Part shown: positions 43,986 to 54,811 of the stretch, piece after piece
How the letters are laid out: each line of letters begins with the position of its first letter
Position numbering within the stretch: the stretch's first letter is position 1
Origin: Saccopteryx bilineata
Taxonomy: Eukaryota > Chordata > Mammalia > Chiroptera > Emballonuridae
Assembly (NCBI RefSeq): GCF_036850765.1
Contig: NC_089493.1
Span: 12,091,632 to 12,155,631, forward strand
Reading direction: 5' to 3'
DNA: 64,000 nt
Notes under the pieces: generated by a model
The model's input: the letters and a program-made list of their open reading frames with translations, nothing else
What the model was told of the DNA's origin: nothing
Databases searched by the model: none
Made by a program: the position numbers and the translations under genes

Positions 43986-45299
43986 GACTATGCCTTCTCC
44001 TCCCTCCTTTAAACACTGCCGTCCCAGTAAGCTCATGCCACCCAGTCAGTCCACGACAGGCCTTCCTCTTTCCTTCTCAGTCCTGGCCTCTATTAAGGTG
44101 ACCTCAATCACTGAGAACCTCAGTTCTGACTCAGTCTTCCTTGCAGTAGCGTCAATACTGACCTGTTAGTTCCCTGACTTTCTCAGCTCCGATAATCTGC
44201 ATTGCACGTCAGCTACCCACCACCAGCTCTATCATCTGAGGACCTGTCAGTACCAATGAGCTGCGACACGTTCAGTTTCACCCTCCAGCCTCTCACTCTT
44301 ACTCCGGCATTCCCACTGTGAGAGCCCTTTGGTCTCACTGACCTCTGACCCCTGACCCCTTTTCACTACCCTCTGTGTGCAGAGCAAGAACAGAGTAGAG
44401 TTCTTCAACAGGCACCAAGTAACTACTTACCAGTCCTATTTGTCTTAGTAGGTTGACTTTCCATCTCTGAGACTATAATTTCACATCTCTTCTCTGCTCA
44501 AGCATCATGCACCCCTCCATCTCAGCTGATAACTCACCACATTCTTCATTTAGGAAACAGTAGACAGGACTCCTCATTTTCCAATACCACACCCACAACC
44601 TTCCTGCGTGGACACTGCTGTGTCTCCTACTGTATGGAGGAACTAGCCTGCTCGCAGCCGAGGCCCCCACTGCGTCTCTGGTGCCCTTCCCAGAGGACAG
44701 CAGGCACCCCCACTCCTCTCCGGGACGTCCGCGCTCCTCCCAGCAAACAGCTACTCTGATCTCCCAGCCGAAGGAACCTTCTCGGCCCTGCAATCCCTTG
44801 CAACCACATCATCATCTTTGCTCCCCTCTCACAGCCAATTTCTCAGAACACGTGTCCATCAGTGTGTCTCCATCTTCCAACTCTGGACTCTGTCTCCAGA
44901 AGGTCACTGACAAACTTCTATTCAACTTAAGCCAATGGAAATTTCTCTGGCCTCAAGTTACTGGAAATTGCCGCGTTCACTAACGTTGACTACCCCATCC
45001 TCCTTGAAACGGCCTGTCTCTGTGTCCGTCAGTCCTCTCCTGGTCCGCCGTGTGTCCAACCGGCCACCCTCCAGTCTCCTTTGTTAATCCGTCTGTCCCC
45101 ACTGCTCGTGTGGCAGTGTGCCAGCAGCCCGCCTTCTTCTCTCCAGGGCCTCTCACCCGCCCCACAGCTTCCACTGCCATCCGGTCTCTGGTGGGTTCTC
45201 TGACTTACCGTTCCCACATCTAACCCATCAGTCAGTATGCCCTGCATTTTGACCGCCATTATATTTCTCAGATTTCCCTCTGTCTCCACTGTCACCAAG

Positions 45300-45592
45300 A
45301 TCTCTAACTAGGTTGTATATATTCCTTGCCTCAAATGTATTATGTCAGAGACTTTCCCCTATCAGTTATACCCTATGACATCATTCTATTTCTCTTAAAG
45401 TACCTAGTGCTCTATTATAATTGTTGATTAATTTCCTCCCTTTGTCCATTTCCTTCTCTCCTAATTCCAGCACTAGAATATGGACCCCATGAAAGTACAG
45501 ACGGTATCTGTTTTGATCAGTCACAGTCCAATGCCTCCTCAGTGCCTAACATACAGCAGTGGCCAATAAATGCTTCTTAAATGTAGGAAACA
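45300..45592 (+). mobile_element. L2 3'-end remnant in CPSF2 intron 1
   Basis: gaatatggaccccatgaaag, cagtgcctaacatacagcag and ggccaataaatgcttcttaa follow the L2 end. The T/C-rich stretch before it (from about 44,000) may be more of the same element. Confidence 0.6.
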
Positions 45593-46439
45593 AGGGTAGT
45601 ATTAATGAGCTGCAGTGCCGTGATCACGCCACCAACAGTCAGCTCGGACGTGCAGCTCCTCTTGCTTGAGAGCTGTCTCGAGTGCGGGGCTCAGCTTGAT
45701 GTGTATTTGTATCCTTGCTATACTAGTACACGTCGTTCTTACAGTGGTTTGCCAGTAAACAGCTGTTCAAACTAGTTAAAATAAAAAATATATTGAGTTA
45801 GCATGCTCCTAATTGTAAGGTATGAGATATACAAAGATATTAATTCCCTATTTGATGGAAAATGTATATAAAATACAACTTTGGAAAGGAGCTAAGAAAT
45901 TCTCCCTGCCGAGCAGATTCTTGCCCCGCACCAACTCCTGCGGGGGCTACATGTCCAGGCACTGGCCGCACCTCCGCCTGAGCACAGGTGGTGCGGGCCC
46001 CCTGCCGCCCCACAGAAGGCAGTGGTGACCACGGCTGCGCCTTTTCTTCTGTATCTCTCAATTCGCTTGAAAAGCCCTATGACCAGACAGTCCAAAATGA
46101 AATATGAGCTCGTGCTGCAGGATGAGAGGCCCTGGGCGTTGCTGGGGGAGCGCAGGGAACAAGCAGAAACAGCACCGCTGTAGGGATGGCCACGGTCGAG
46201 GATGGCCACGGCTGACGTCCACAACGGCAGGGGCGAGGCTGCGGGCACACGCACTCTGAGCGCAGAACCAAAGGGCAGGACCCAAGGCAGACCGGAAATC
46301 ATAAAGAGAAATGGAGCGTGTAAACACGGCAGCGCTTGGTGTGAGCAAACTGAAATGTGTTGGAACGGGGCATTCCCAGCCAGGCGACGACTAGTGCAGT
46401 TCTCTGGAAATGGCAGCCCAGATGAAACAGAGTGGCTTT

Positions 46440-49170
46440 AACACTGAGCACGGGGTAGCACTGGCAGTCAGAGCCGACAGTGCCTGTTCTGACCCAGTGC
46501 AATCAGGAAGGGTCACTAAAGTCTATGCTTCAACTACAGAGGCGGAAGATGAAATTGGAAGACTTCACACAAGCACCCAAGAAGAAGTTAATCACACACC
46601 ACAACAAGGCACATCGATAATGACAGATGACTGAAACGCAAAAGTAGGAAAGAAAGCAGAAGCAAATGTTGTCGGAACATTTGGACCAGGAGTCAGAAAC
46701 GAAGCGGGAGGTTGGCCTGTGGATTTCTGGGGAGCCGACAACTTGTCCATCACACACACATGCTCCAGATAACTGTACATGTGGCCATAACCAGACAGCT
46801 GATAGAGAAACCAAGCAGATGTCACTGGAAGCAGGAGATGGAAAAGTTGTGTTCTCTCTGCCAAAACCAGACCAGGAGCAGGTGTGGCACTGACCATGAA
46901 CTGAGAACACACACATCGGCGTGAAGCTGAAGAGCACTATAGGTATCACAGCACCAAAACGTCACCCTAAATCCCACCCCTGACGGGTTTCAAGTCCATG
47001 TGAACATTGTTAAACTCAACTGACTGAGGACCCCAAGACCTGCGACTGAAACTAAAAAATTAGAAAAGAATGTGAAAAGACAATGGCGGAAGTAAAGAAA
47101 GGAAAACTGAGGTGGATGACAGAGGAAGCACTAAAAACTGCTGGCAACAAGCAAGAGGCAGAAGTAAAGGCGACAACAAAAGCATGTTAGAATCCTGAAC
47201 GCAGCTCTGCCACGCTGCCCCAGAGACAGAAGGGGAATCACCGGAGTCAGAGAAAGCTGGAAAAGCACGACGAAAAAGGACAAATAAGAGGGCACTGCCA
47301 GAAGATTCCAGAAATAAAAGGGAAACTTACACCTACATCAGGAATGGTGAATGATCAATAAGGAAGCACAGTATCTGACCCAGAGAAATTAAAGGGAAGG
47401 TGTAAACAGAATACTGAAAATCTATAAAGAAGAGACAAAAGGACAATGGACACCTTGAAGAGGATTCCTATGCAGAAGAAGCTGTACTTCTAGAAGGTAA
47501 AAGATGCCCTGAAAGTATTGGGAAGAAATAAATCACCAGGGGTAGATAGTTACCAATAAAATTAATTCTACCCACAGAGACTGAATCTGTCACAATCCTA
47601 ACAAGAATATGTCAACATATGTGAAATACTCACGACACATTCCAGTGTTCAAGCAAGGAGACGCCAAGGAGCACAATACCTATCGGGCCCTTTCTCTCAT
47701 TTCCCACACAGGTCAAGCCATGCCAAAGGTGTTTATGGAGACTGCAGCCCTATCGGGCCCTTTCTCTCATTTCCCACACAGGTCAAGCCATGCCAAAGGC
47801 TTTATGGGGACTGCAGCCCTATAGGGCCCTTTCTCTCATTTCCCACACAGGTCAAGCCATGCCAAAGGTGTTTATGGAGACTGCAGCCCTATCGGGCCCT
47901 TTCTCTCATTTCCCACACAGGTCAAGCCATGCCAAAGGCTTTATGGGGACTGCAGCCCTATTGGGCCCTTTCTCTCATTTCCCACACAGGTCAAGCCATG
48001 CCAAAGGTGTTTATGAAGACTGCAGCCCTATCGGGCCCTTTCTCTCATTTCCCACACAGGTCAAGCCATGCCAAAGGTGTTTATGGAGACTGCAGCCCTA
48101 TCGGGCCCTTTCTCTCATTTCCCACACAGGTCAAGCCATGCCAAAGGTGTTTATGGAGACTGCAACCCTATAGGGCCCTTTCTCTCATTTCCCATACAGG
48201 TCAAGCCATGCCAAAGGCGTTTATGGGGACTGCAGCCCTATAGGGCCCTTTCTCTCATTTCCCACACAGGTCAAGCCATGCCAAAGGCTTTATGGGGACT
48301 GCAGCCCTATCGGGCCCTTTCTCTCATTTCCCACACAGGTCAAGCCATGCCAAAGGCTTTATGGGGACTGCAGCCCTATCGGGCCCTTTCTCTCATTTCC
48401 CACACAGGTCAAGCCATGCCAAAGGTGTTTATGAAGACTGCAGCCCTATCGGGCCCTTTCTCTCATTTCCCACACAGGTCAAGCCATGCCAAAGGTGTTT
48501 ATGGAGACTGCAGCCCTATCGGGCCCTTTCTCTCATTTCCCACACAGGTCAAGCCATGCCAAAGGTGTTTATGGAGACTGCAACCCTATAGGGCCCTTTC
48601 TCTCATTTCCCATACAGGTCAAGCCATGCCAAAGGCGTTTATGGGGACTGCAGCCCTATAGGGCCCTTTCTCTCATTTCCCACACAGGTCAAGCCAAGCC
48701 AAAGGCGTTTATGGGGACTGCAGCTAAGAAATCAAGAGAAGGCTGAGACTCAGAAGGGCACCAATTAAAGAATTAAGAAAAAACCCCAGAAGCAAAGGTG
48801 TGTTATTGAGATCAAGACTAAGATGACCCATACCCTCATACTCCTAGTTACTATGTTGATGTGAAAGTTGGATACTGAAGAGGCTTTATAGGGAAAATTT
48901 GATTCATTTGAAAAAAAGGTGTTAGAATAGAACTCGACTAATACATGGATGGCCATCAGATGAACAAGTAGGTCCTAGAACAAATTAAGCCTGAAACACC
49001 ACTGGCGGCAAAAAATGACAGAACCAAAGCTCTTCTACTTCGCACTCATCGTGAGAGGGCAGGGCTCTTTAGAAAAGGCAATAATGCCAGGAAAAATAGA
49101 CCGCAGCAGGAAAAGAGTAAAACAAATACAAGAAGCCACAGGCGTGAGTCCACACAAGCCGTGTAGGCTG
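46440..49170 (+). mobile_element. degenerate RTE-clade LINE (BovB/MamRTE-like) carrying an internal tandem array
   Basis: Broken frames still show three parts in order. Endonuclease: YASTTEAEDEIG, GTFGPGVRNEAGG, and a DHELR-like remnant near 46,900. Start of the reverse transcriptase: NKSPGVDSY near 47,520, then AKEHNTYRALSLISHTGQAM near 47,660. The C-terminal tail after the array: TEPKLFYFALIVRGQGSLEK, then IMPGK and SRKR (49,015-49,110). These match RTE-type LINE wording (for example NKSPGVDG, YRTIALISH, RQGSLEKTIMLGK). The palm of the reverse transcriptase is missing and the 70-bp array sits in its place. Stops and frameshifts are many; the element is dead. Confidence 0.75.
47682..48723 (+). 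repeat. 70-bp minisatellite, about 15 units, with higher-order duplication
   Basis: Uninterrupted units begin atcgggccctttctctcatt and end gactgcagccct. Most are 70 bp; a one-base deletion (ggcttt for ggcgttt) makes 69-bp units. Units 4-8 and 10-14 share the same series of variants (ggcttt, gaaga, gaga, caaccct, catacag), so a block of about six units was duplicated. The unit's RTE frame reads YRALSLISHTGQAMPKVF. Confidence 0.95.
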
Positions 49171-49827
49171 GTGAGGACAGGACATTGTAGACATTCCTCA
49201 TTCACAGTCAACAGGAGTCGGAGCCAGCGCAACAGCCGATAACAAAGACACAATTACAATAATGAAACTCTAGAGAAACTCTTCTCAAGTCACCTTACCT
49301 CCCACTTCCTCTATTTACATCATGGAGTAAAAAACACAAAGGACCTTGCAGATAGAACTGAATGAGTTTGTCAAAACACTTTTGCAGACAGACCCTAATT
49401 TTAACAGATGAAAACTATCCTCATTACAACTGCTCAGAATATCATAAAGCTACATCTTCATGAAACATTCATTACTTACTGATATCTCAGTTGTATATAG
49501 GATGAAACACCATGAATTCAAAGGAAGAGTTCTTTATAAATCTAAAAAATAGAGAAATGAGTCTCGTGAATGTGCCAAAACGATTTACTTTGGTTTTAAT
49601 TATACTGTTAATTTATATGTCTTGCCATAAAATAAACATCAGCAGCAGCAATAAGTAATACAGCTATGGCTCTTTTTAAAAAAAGAAACTTGTTATAATT
49701 TTAGGAAGCTGAAGCTTACATAAAACAAACATGGATAGTAAAAGATAATAAAATACAAAAGTATTAATATGCCAACTGATTATAAGCAGGGGATGAAATA
49801 TGCAGGTTAGGAAATAAAATTTTTATT

Positions 49828-50034
49828 TTTATTTTATTTTTTTTAATTTTAATTATTTATTTTAGAGAGGAGAGAGAGAGGGAGAGAGAGAGTCAGAGAG
49901 AGAGGAGAGATGGGGGAGGAGTTGGAAGCATCAACCCCCATATGCGCCTTGACCAGGCAAGCCCAGGGCTTCGAACCGGCAACCTCAGCATTTTCACGTC
50001 GACGCTTTATCCACTGCGCCACCACAGGTCAGGC
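49828..50034 (-). mobile_element. short Ves SINE, antisense
   Basis: Reverse head ctttatccactgcgccacca; flanks resemble taaaattttt. Confidence 0.9.
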
Positions 50035-51379
50035 TAAAATTTTTAAAATTGACATTAGCTTCTGTTATCGAAAATCATAAAAGAGGTGGGATCTTAAATT
50101 ATTCATTAAGGATTGGCAGGACTTGGGTAAAGAGAGACAAAGAGAAAAGGTATCCAAAACAATAGCATGATCCAAGGCACAAAACAAAAGAAATTACAGG
50201 CTACCAGTGAAAAAACTAGCCTAGCAAATGAACAGAAAAGGGCAGATAGTGAAAGACGCTGGTAACTTTGGGCCTAGTTCTACTGGCAACAGAGAAACAC
50301 TTTATATTTTAAGATCCATTATCAAGCAGGAAGATCCCATGATGTAGGTAACTGTTTTAGGAAAACTGGCTGGTGTGGATGATTGATAAGATGCTCAGAA
50401 AGTGGGGAGATAAAAAGAGGAGTATTTAGCAGACTATGTCCTCCTTTCGACTTTATTGGTTCTCCTTTGAGGCTAAATTTCTTTAGCCCCAGATGCCCTT
50501 TAATAACGCTATGACATGAATTCACTAGTTGTTATCTAAGTAAGCCAGGCTCGTAACTACGTGTTTGATTCCTTTTTTTGCAAATTCCTTTAGAACAGTC
50601 TGCTCTCAACTCCTGGTTACTTTTCCCTCAGAACCTGGCACACATATCCTCTTTCTATTCCTACTGCCAGTACCTTAACACAGGGCCTTGTCACCTTACA
50701 TTTGGGTGTGTTTCCCCGCCTCCAGCCTTTCTCCCCCCCATCTCAGCATAACCTATAAAGCACCCCTGCACGTCATGTCACGTCACGTCACATGCCCTGC
50801 TCAGAAACCTAGGAATGCTTCCCACTGCCTGAAAAAACAAAACCCAGACACTGAATGAACGCCTCTGCTGGCAATGGAGGGCGCCAGACGGCCCTGACAT
50901 CCCTGCTCGCTAGCACCTCAAGACCAGGCTCAAATTCCACTTCCTTACCAATTCCTCTATCACTAGTGTCTACGCCAACAAAAATAGAATGCCAGCCACG
51001 AATGTACCTGGAAATTTTTCACAGCCACATTGGAAAGTTTCACAGATGAAATTAATTTTAATATATTCTTATTTAACTTAATATAGACAAAATATTTCAA
51101 CATGTAATCATTATTAAATTATTGAGCTTTTAAACATGTTTTTTGTACTAAGTTTTTGAAATCCAGTGTGCATGTCAGAGTTCCAGCAAACCTCAATTTA
51201 CTATAACCACATTTTCAAGTGCTTCGTAGCTACATGTAGCTGGCAGCAACTGTAATAGCACAGGTCTAGACTCTAAATTCAATGCTTCCATATGCGGAGG
51301 TATGTGTTCTGCCACTCCTAAAGTGCAGGCTGACACCATTCTATTTTTATGTACATCTTAGGCTTGAAGGTTATGGTAT
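50035..51379. other. CPSF2 intron 1, unassigned
   Basis: Mostly AT-rich unique sequence. A cluster of CRE-like half sites lies at 50769-50793 (see findings). Confidence 0.45.
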
Positions 51380-51880
51380 CACCAACCATTTAGTCTCTCA
51401 AACTATCAACTCTGGAGTCACCCTCTGACCACCAAATCAGCTGCCATGGGTTGAATCCTCTTTGACACTTCAGAAGTGTCTTTCTGACATCCTTGACAAT
51501 CCTACCTCAATCAGGCCATTCATTCCCTTACCTAAACAATTGCAACTTCCTCTCATCTGGTTTTCCTGTTCCAACTTGATCCTTCTTACAGCTGCCATCC
51601 CCCCAAAATATATACTCATGCCCCTTCCTTGTGCAAAGTTTTCACTGGCTTCCTGCTAACTATTGAATAAAATCTTTTCAAACCTCCTGAAATCTTTGCA
51701 TCCCTGTTCTCCACCCAGGAATGACCTTCTCTTGAGTCTAGTAAATTCCTTTCGACCCTCCATGACCCAGCTCAACTATTCACTCCCTAACAAAGCTTTT
51801 CTGGTGTCTGCCGGCGGTTGTTTTCACCTCGCCCCAGCGGAACACAGAGAATGTTTGCTGAACGGATGCTGAACGCCTAA
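51380..51880 (+). mobile_element. L2 3' remnant near the CPSF2 promoter
   Basis: ttgcaacttcctctcatctg, tttcactggcttcctgctaa and tttgctgaacggatgctgaa follow L2 3' wording, ending just before the CpG-rich block. Confidence 0.55.
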
Positions 51881-52417
51881 GGCGGCGAGTCAGGGCGACC
51901 ACGTTTGTATCGCCAACACCCGGCACAGCACTCAAAGCGACAGAACTGTGTTCTGTGGGCAGGAGTGAACGCGAACCCAGGGTTCCTTCTGGACGGTGGT
52001 TCTGACCCATACACTACTTCACGTATCCCGGTCCCTTGCTCTCTCAGTAATGACCGGGCGAGTTGATGACGATTTAAGGGGAACTCTGCAAATGCAAGGT
52101 TAGAGGATGGGGTCTGGCTGGCCCCCGGCTCACTGTGAGTGCGGGGTCTCTTCCGGGTCAGGTTTGGAAGAGGCGGGTTTCCTAGAACAGGATCACAGGG
52201 CTTGTAAATGAAGAAAATTAGGAGATGGGCAGTTAGTAACGCAGGTTCGCCAGGTCCCAGGAGCCAGACTCGCCGGGGTTCCGGCTCGTCTGACCTCCTG
52301 TTTATCGAGGAGCCTGTAAAATAAGTCGGCGGTGGCTGGGGAGCGGGAGCCACGGAGGGCAGGGGCCGTTTTTGACCAAAAAGGACGCCGATGTTTAGGA
52401 GCCTCCGGGTCCCTCAC

Positions 52418-52910
52418 CCCAGACGGGAGAACCCCGGGCGAGGAGGCTGAGAAACACGGGGCCACGCGGCTCAGGAGCCAGAGCTGGCGTCGGGGTCCCT
52501 CCTCCGCGCCGCGCGCCCGAGAGGGCGGAGAGAAGCCGCAAAAGGGAGGGAAGGAGAGCGGAGGAGCGACCCGAAGCCCGGGCGCTGTAGACCCACGGAG
52601 AAGTCACTGCTCTCGCCCTGGCTGAGCACGTCTGCCAAGAACAGCCAGCCCAGTCGCGGCCGAAACCAGCGGAGACGGGGTTGGCGCTGGAGCCCCCTCC
52701 CCATCCGAGGGCTCACTGCTTCCTTCCGCCCTCACTTGCCTCGTCAGTCCTCCCCCAACGCTGTCCACTGCCCTTCCCAACCCCCAGTCGAATCCAGCTG
52801 GAGAGCGAGAAGAGCGGACGCTCGCTCAGCGGCACCCGCGGTGATCAGGCGCCAGCAGGCCCGCCGTGGAGGCCGCCATTTTGGAAGTGGAGTGAAACGG
52901 CGGAGGCGGG
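52418..52910 (-). other. CPSF2: CPSF2 non-coding exon 1 region (limits uncertain)
   Basis: The first coding exon has an acceptor at 42531, so a non-coding first exon must lie upstream, and the CpG-rich block here is the only good candidate. Two plausible donors are visible on the minus strand: GACGAG|GCAAGT after 52,740 (a GC-AG type donor with ideal context) and CTGGG|GTGAGG after 52,418. I cannot choose between them from sequence. Confidence 0.45.
52871..52881 (-). promoter_or_regulatory. YY1-type element
   Basis: The minus strand reads AAAATGGCGGC here, the classic YY1 core. Its orientation matches CPSF2 transcription, and such elements usually sit just downstream of the start site in TATA-less promoters. 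This suggests CPSF2 transcription starts near 52.9 kb. Confidence 0.6.
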
Positions 52911-53099
52911 GGACACCTCGGGCGATACCATCTTCGGGAGGAGTGCGGATGAGGTTGTAGCAAGAAAAAATGACCCTGATACCGAGTCTCGTCACCTGGG
53001 ACCTAAGTATTATTTCAGAACAATTTGTACTATGTTGAAGCTCACAAAAATATGTCAGGAGCCGAGTCTGAAACGGAAGAAGAGGTATGGATTCGCGAT

Positions 53100-53224
53100 A
53101 CCACCCCTGTCCTGGAGCGGGTGCAGCGAATGGCGGGTCCCAAGACTGCGACTTCCGGCGGCGCCGGAGCCTGGACTCGCCGTTGCCCTTGGTCTTGGGG
53201 TCGTTGCTGGCACCGGGATCGCAG
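53100..53224 (+). other. NDUFB1: NDUFB1 exon 1 (5' end approximate, non-coding in the main form)
   Basis: The donor ATCGCAG|GTGGGT at 53224/53225 is strong. The frame before it reads SEWRVPRLRLPAAPEP and then AVALGLGVVAG. As I remember it, this resembles the extra N-terminus of the longer human NDUFB1 isoform (EWQVPRSQLP, VALGLGV). Joined to the acceptor at 59233, this frame meets TGA at once, so only the internal ATG of exon 2 gives the known protein. Confidence 0.65.
53151..53158 (+). promoter_or_regulatory. ETS/GABP (NRF-2)-type element in NDUFB1 exon 1 region
   Basis: ACTTCCGG is the preferred ETS core bound by GABP (NRF-2), a known activator of nuclear genes for respiratory-chain subunits. 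It lies about 70 bases before the NDUFB1 exon 1 donor. Confidence 0.5.
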
Positions 53225-54039
53225 GTGGGTCCGGGACTCAGGACGACGGAGGCACCGCGGGCCCCTGCTGTGCAGGAAGGAGGGTATGCCGTCGGCGGTG
53301 GAGGGTGTGGGGAGTGGTCTGGGCCGCCCCGGGCTGCAGAGCGAACGGGACGAGAAAAGGAAAGGGAAGTGGGGGGGTTTCTTTTGGCGGACGGTGGGGC
53401 TCAAGTGACCCATCTGGTGGCTATTAGAAGGGGTGCTCTGAGGCTGACATATCGGGATTAGAGATCTCGCGGTGACCGGCCCCGGCCGGACCAGAAAGGA
53501 AACAGCCAGGACAGTGCTAGGCTGCAGTAGGGAAGGCGCATCATAAGATTCGTCCACGTCCCAGCGTCTGTTCTCAGGGCTGGAAGGCTAACCTCGCTCT
53601 CTCCTGAAGCTCCGTTCCGCTGAGTCTGCCATTCCATAAAATGTGCACTTTTTAAAGAACGTAGTATTTACTTTCTGCTTGGTGTCTTGGGTGTATGTGT
53701 CTTTAAGACAGGTGACTTCAAGGAATCCGTTTCTCAATGTATCCAAGCATAGGTTAAGTCGACACTTTGATCAATACATGCTGTGGGGACCAATTAGGAA
53801 ATGGGGGGAAAATATGCGCGCACACACACACACACCTCTATATATTTAAATGTCTAATCATCTTTATTTTTCCAAGGTGAATTCAGAGTGACTTGCAAAA
53901 ACACATACCAGGTAGTTTTCTTTTTAGAAGTTAAGTGGGCAGAATTGGGTTGAAGATAAAGTAATATGTACTAGGGAAAATAGGATTTGTGAAGAGTGAT
54001 ATTAATATAAATATTTACCATTGTACTTACTGTTGAGAG

Positions 54040-54275
54040 ACAGTAAGGCACAGATAAAGAGCTTGGATCAAGGAACCGGACTGCCTGGCTATTAATCCCA
54101 ACTGTGCTGCTTACTGTGTTTGTGACCTTAGGCAAGTTGATTGTCCCTGAACTTCTTCATCTGAAAAAAAAATATGCCTACTTCTTTGGGGGCATTTATT
54201 GATTAATATTGTATAGTACTGTGGGGATTACATGAGTTGATGGTTATAAAAAGCATAAAGTAGGGTGCCTTAGTG
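54040..54275 (+). mobile_element. MIR SINE remnant in NDUFB1 intron 1
   Basis: actgtgctgcttactgtgtt, tgaccttaggcaagttgatt and cttcttcatctg follow the MIR core; a 9-A run interrupts it. Confidence 0.7.
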
Positions 54276-54794
54276 CTACAAGAGTCAGCTCTTTCTAGAG
54301 GTAGGCAAAAAATAATCCTTCAGTTATATGGTTGCTTGAGTCCGTAAGATAAAAACCAACTAATCCCCCCCCACAGCCCACCCAGGAATAGCATAGCCAC
54401 TCCCAGTTCTGAAATAAGAGCAAACTTTTTCTTAAGAGTCTTCTTTAAGGAAGATGCCAATCCATAATACAGGGTTGGCAAAAGTAGGGTTACAGTTGCT
54501 TATATGGAAAATAATATAGTAATTAAAAATAATACTACAAAAATAAACTCTGTTTCACATACGACTGGAAACTTACCTCTGCCTGTCCCTGTACAGTGCC
54601 CTCATGGGCACCCATATCCTTCATCCAAACCTGGGCTTATCTCATTGGAGCCTGTCCCAGGTCCTCACTGTCCTTTGCCCATGACGGAGAGGCTGGAAGC
54701 CTGTCTATGCTTCCTCTCCTATTCATTCTCCAAAGAATCATTCTCAGTTTTTGTATTCATAAACTTCTGTCTTCCATTGTCATCCTCTTGCAAT

Positions 54795-54811
54795 GGGGGG
54801 GGGGGGGGGGG
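54795..54811 (+). repeat. poly-G run (G17)
   Basis: An unbroken run of 17 G in NDUFB1 intron 1; length may be inexact in the assembly. Confidence 0.9.

Larger units (their letters stand above)
43105..46439. other. CPSF2 intron 1, C/T-rich segment
   Basis: From about 43,400 to 45,300 the plus strand is C/T rich and gives a 190-codon open frame at 43597-44169 through the 96-bp duplication. It has no recognisable domain and lies in an intron. An L2 end follows at 45,300-45,592. The sequence 45,900-46,430 is GC-rich and unassigned. Confidence 0.45.
52050..53520. promoter_or_regulatory. CpG-rich bidirectional promoter between CPSF2 and NDUFB1
   Basis: The stretch is rich in G+C and CpG, in contrast to its AT-rich surroundings. 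It lies between the 5' ends of two divergent genes: CPSF2 to the left and NDUFB1 to the right. No TATA box is obvious. A YY1-type element at 52871-52881 and an ETS-type element at 53151-53158 lie within it. Head-to-head housekeeping genes commonly share such islands. Confidence 0.85.

Noticed and set aside
43597..44169. Novel 190-residue protein
   Set aside because: No known domain, low-complexity Ser/Pro-rich wording, in an intron and partly made by a 96-bp duplication. Kept only as a low-interest check.
47682..48723. CRISPR-like array
   Set aside because: The repeats are contiguous with no unique spacers, and the genome is a mammal's. It is a minisatellite.
47609..48746. Repetitive proteins (up to 197 codons) on the plus strand
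   Set aside because: Open only because the 70-bp unit lacks stops in all frames; there is no splice or expression context, and the region is antisense to a CPSF2 intron.
52681..53427. A separate 248-codon gene in the CpG island
   Set aside because: GC-rich DNA has few stops; only the part ending at the 53,224 donor corresponds to a known exon (NDUFB1 exon 1).
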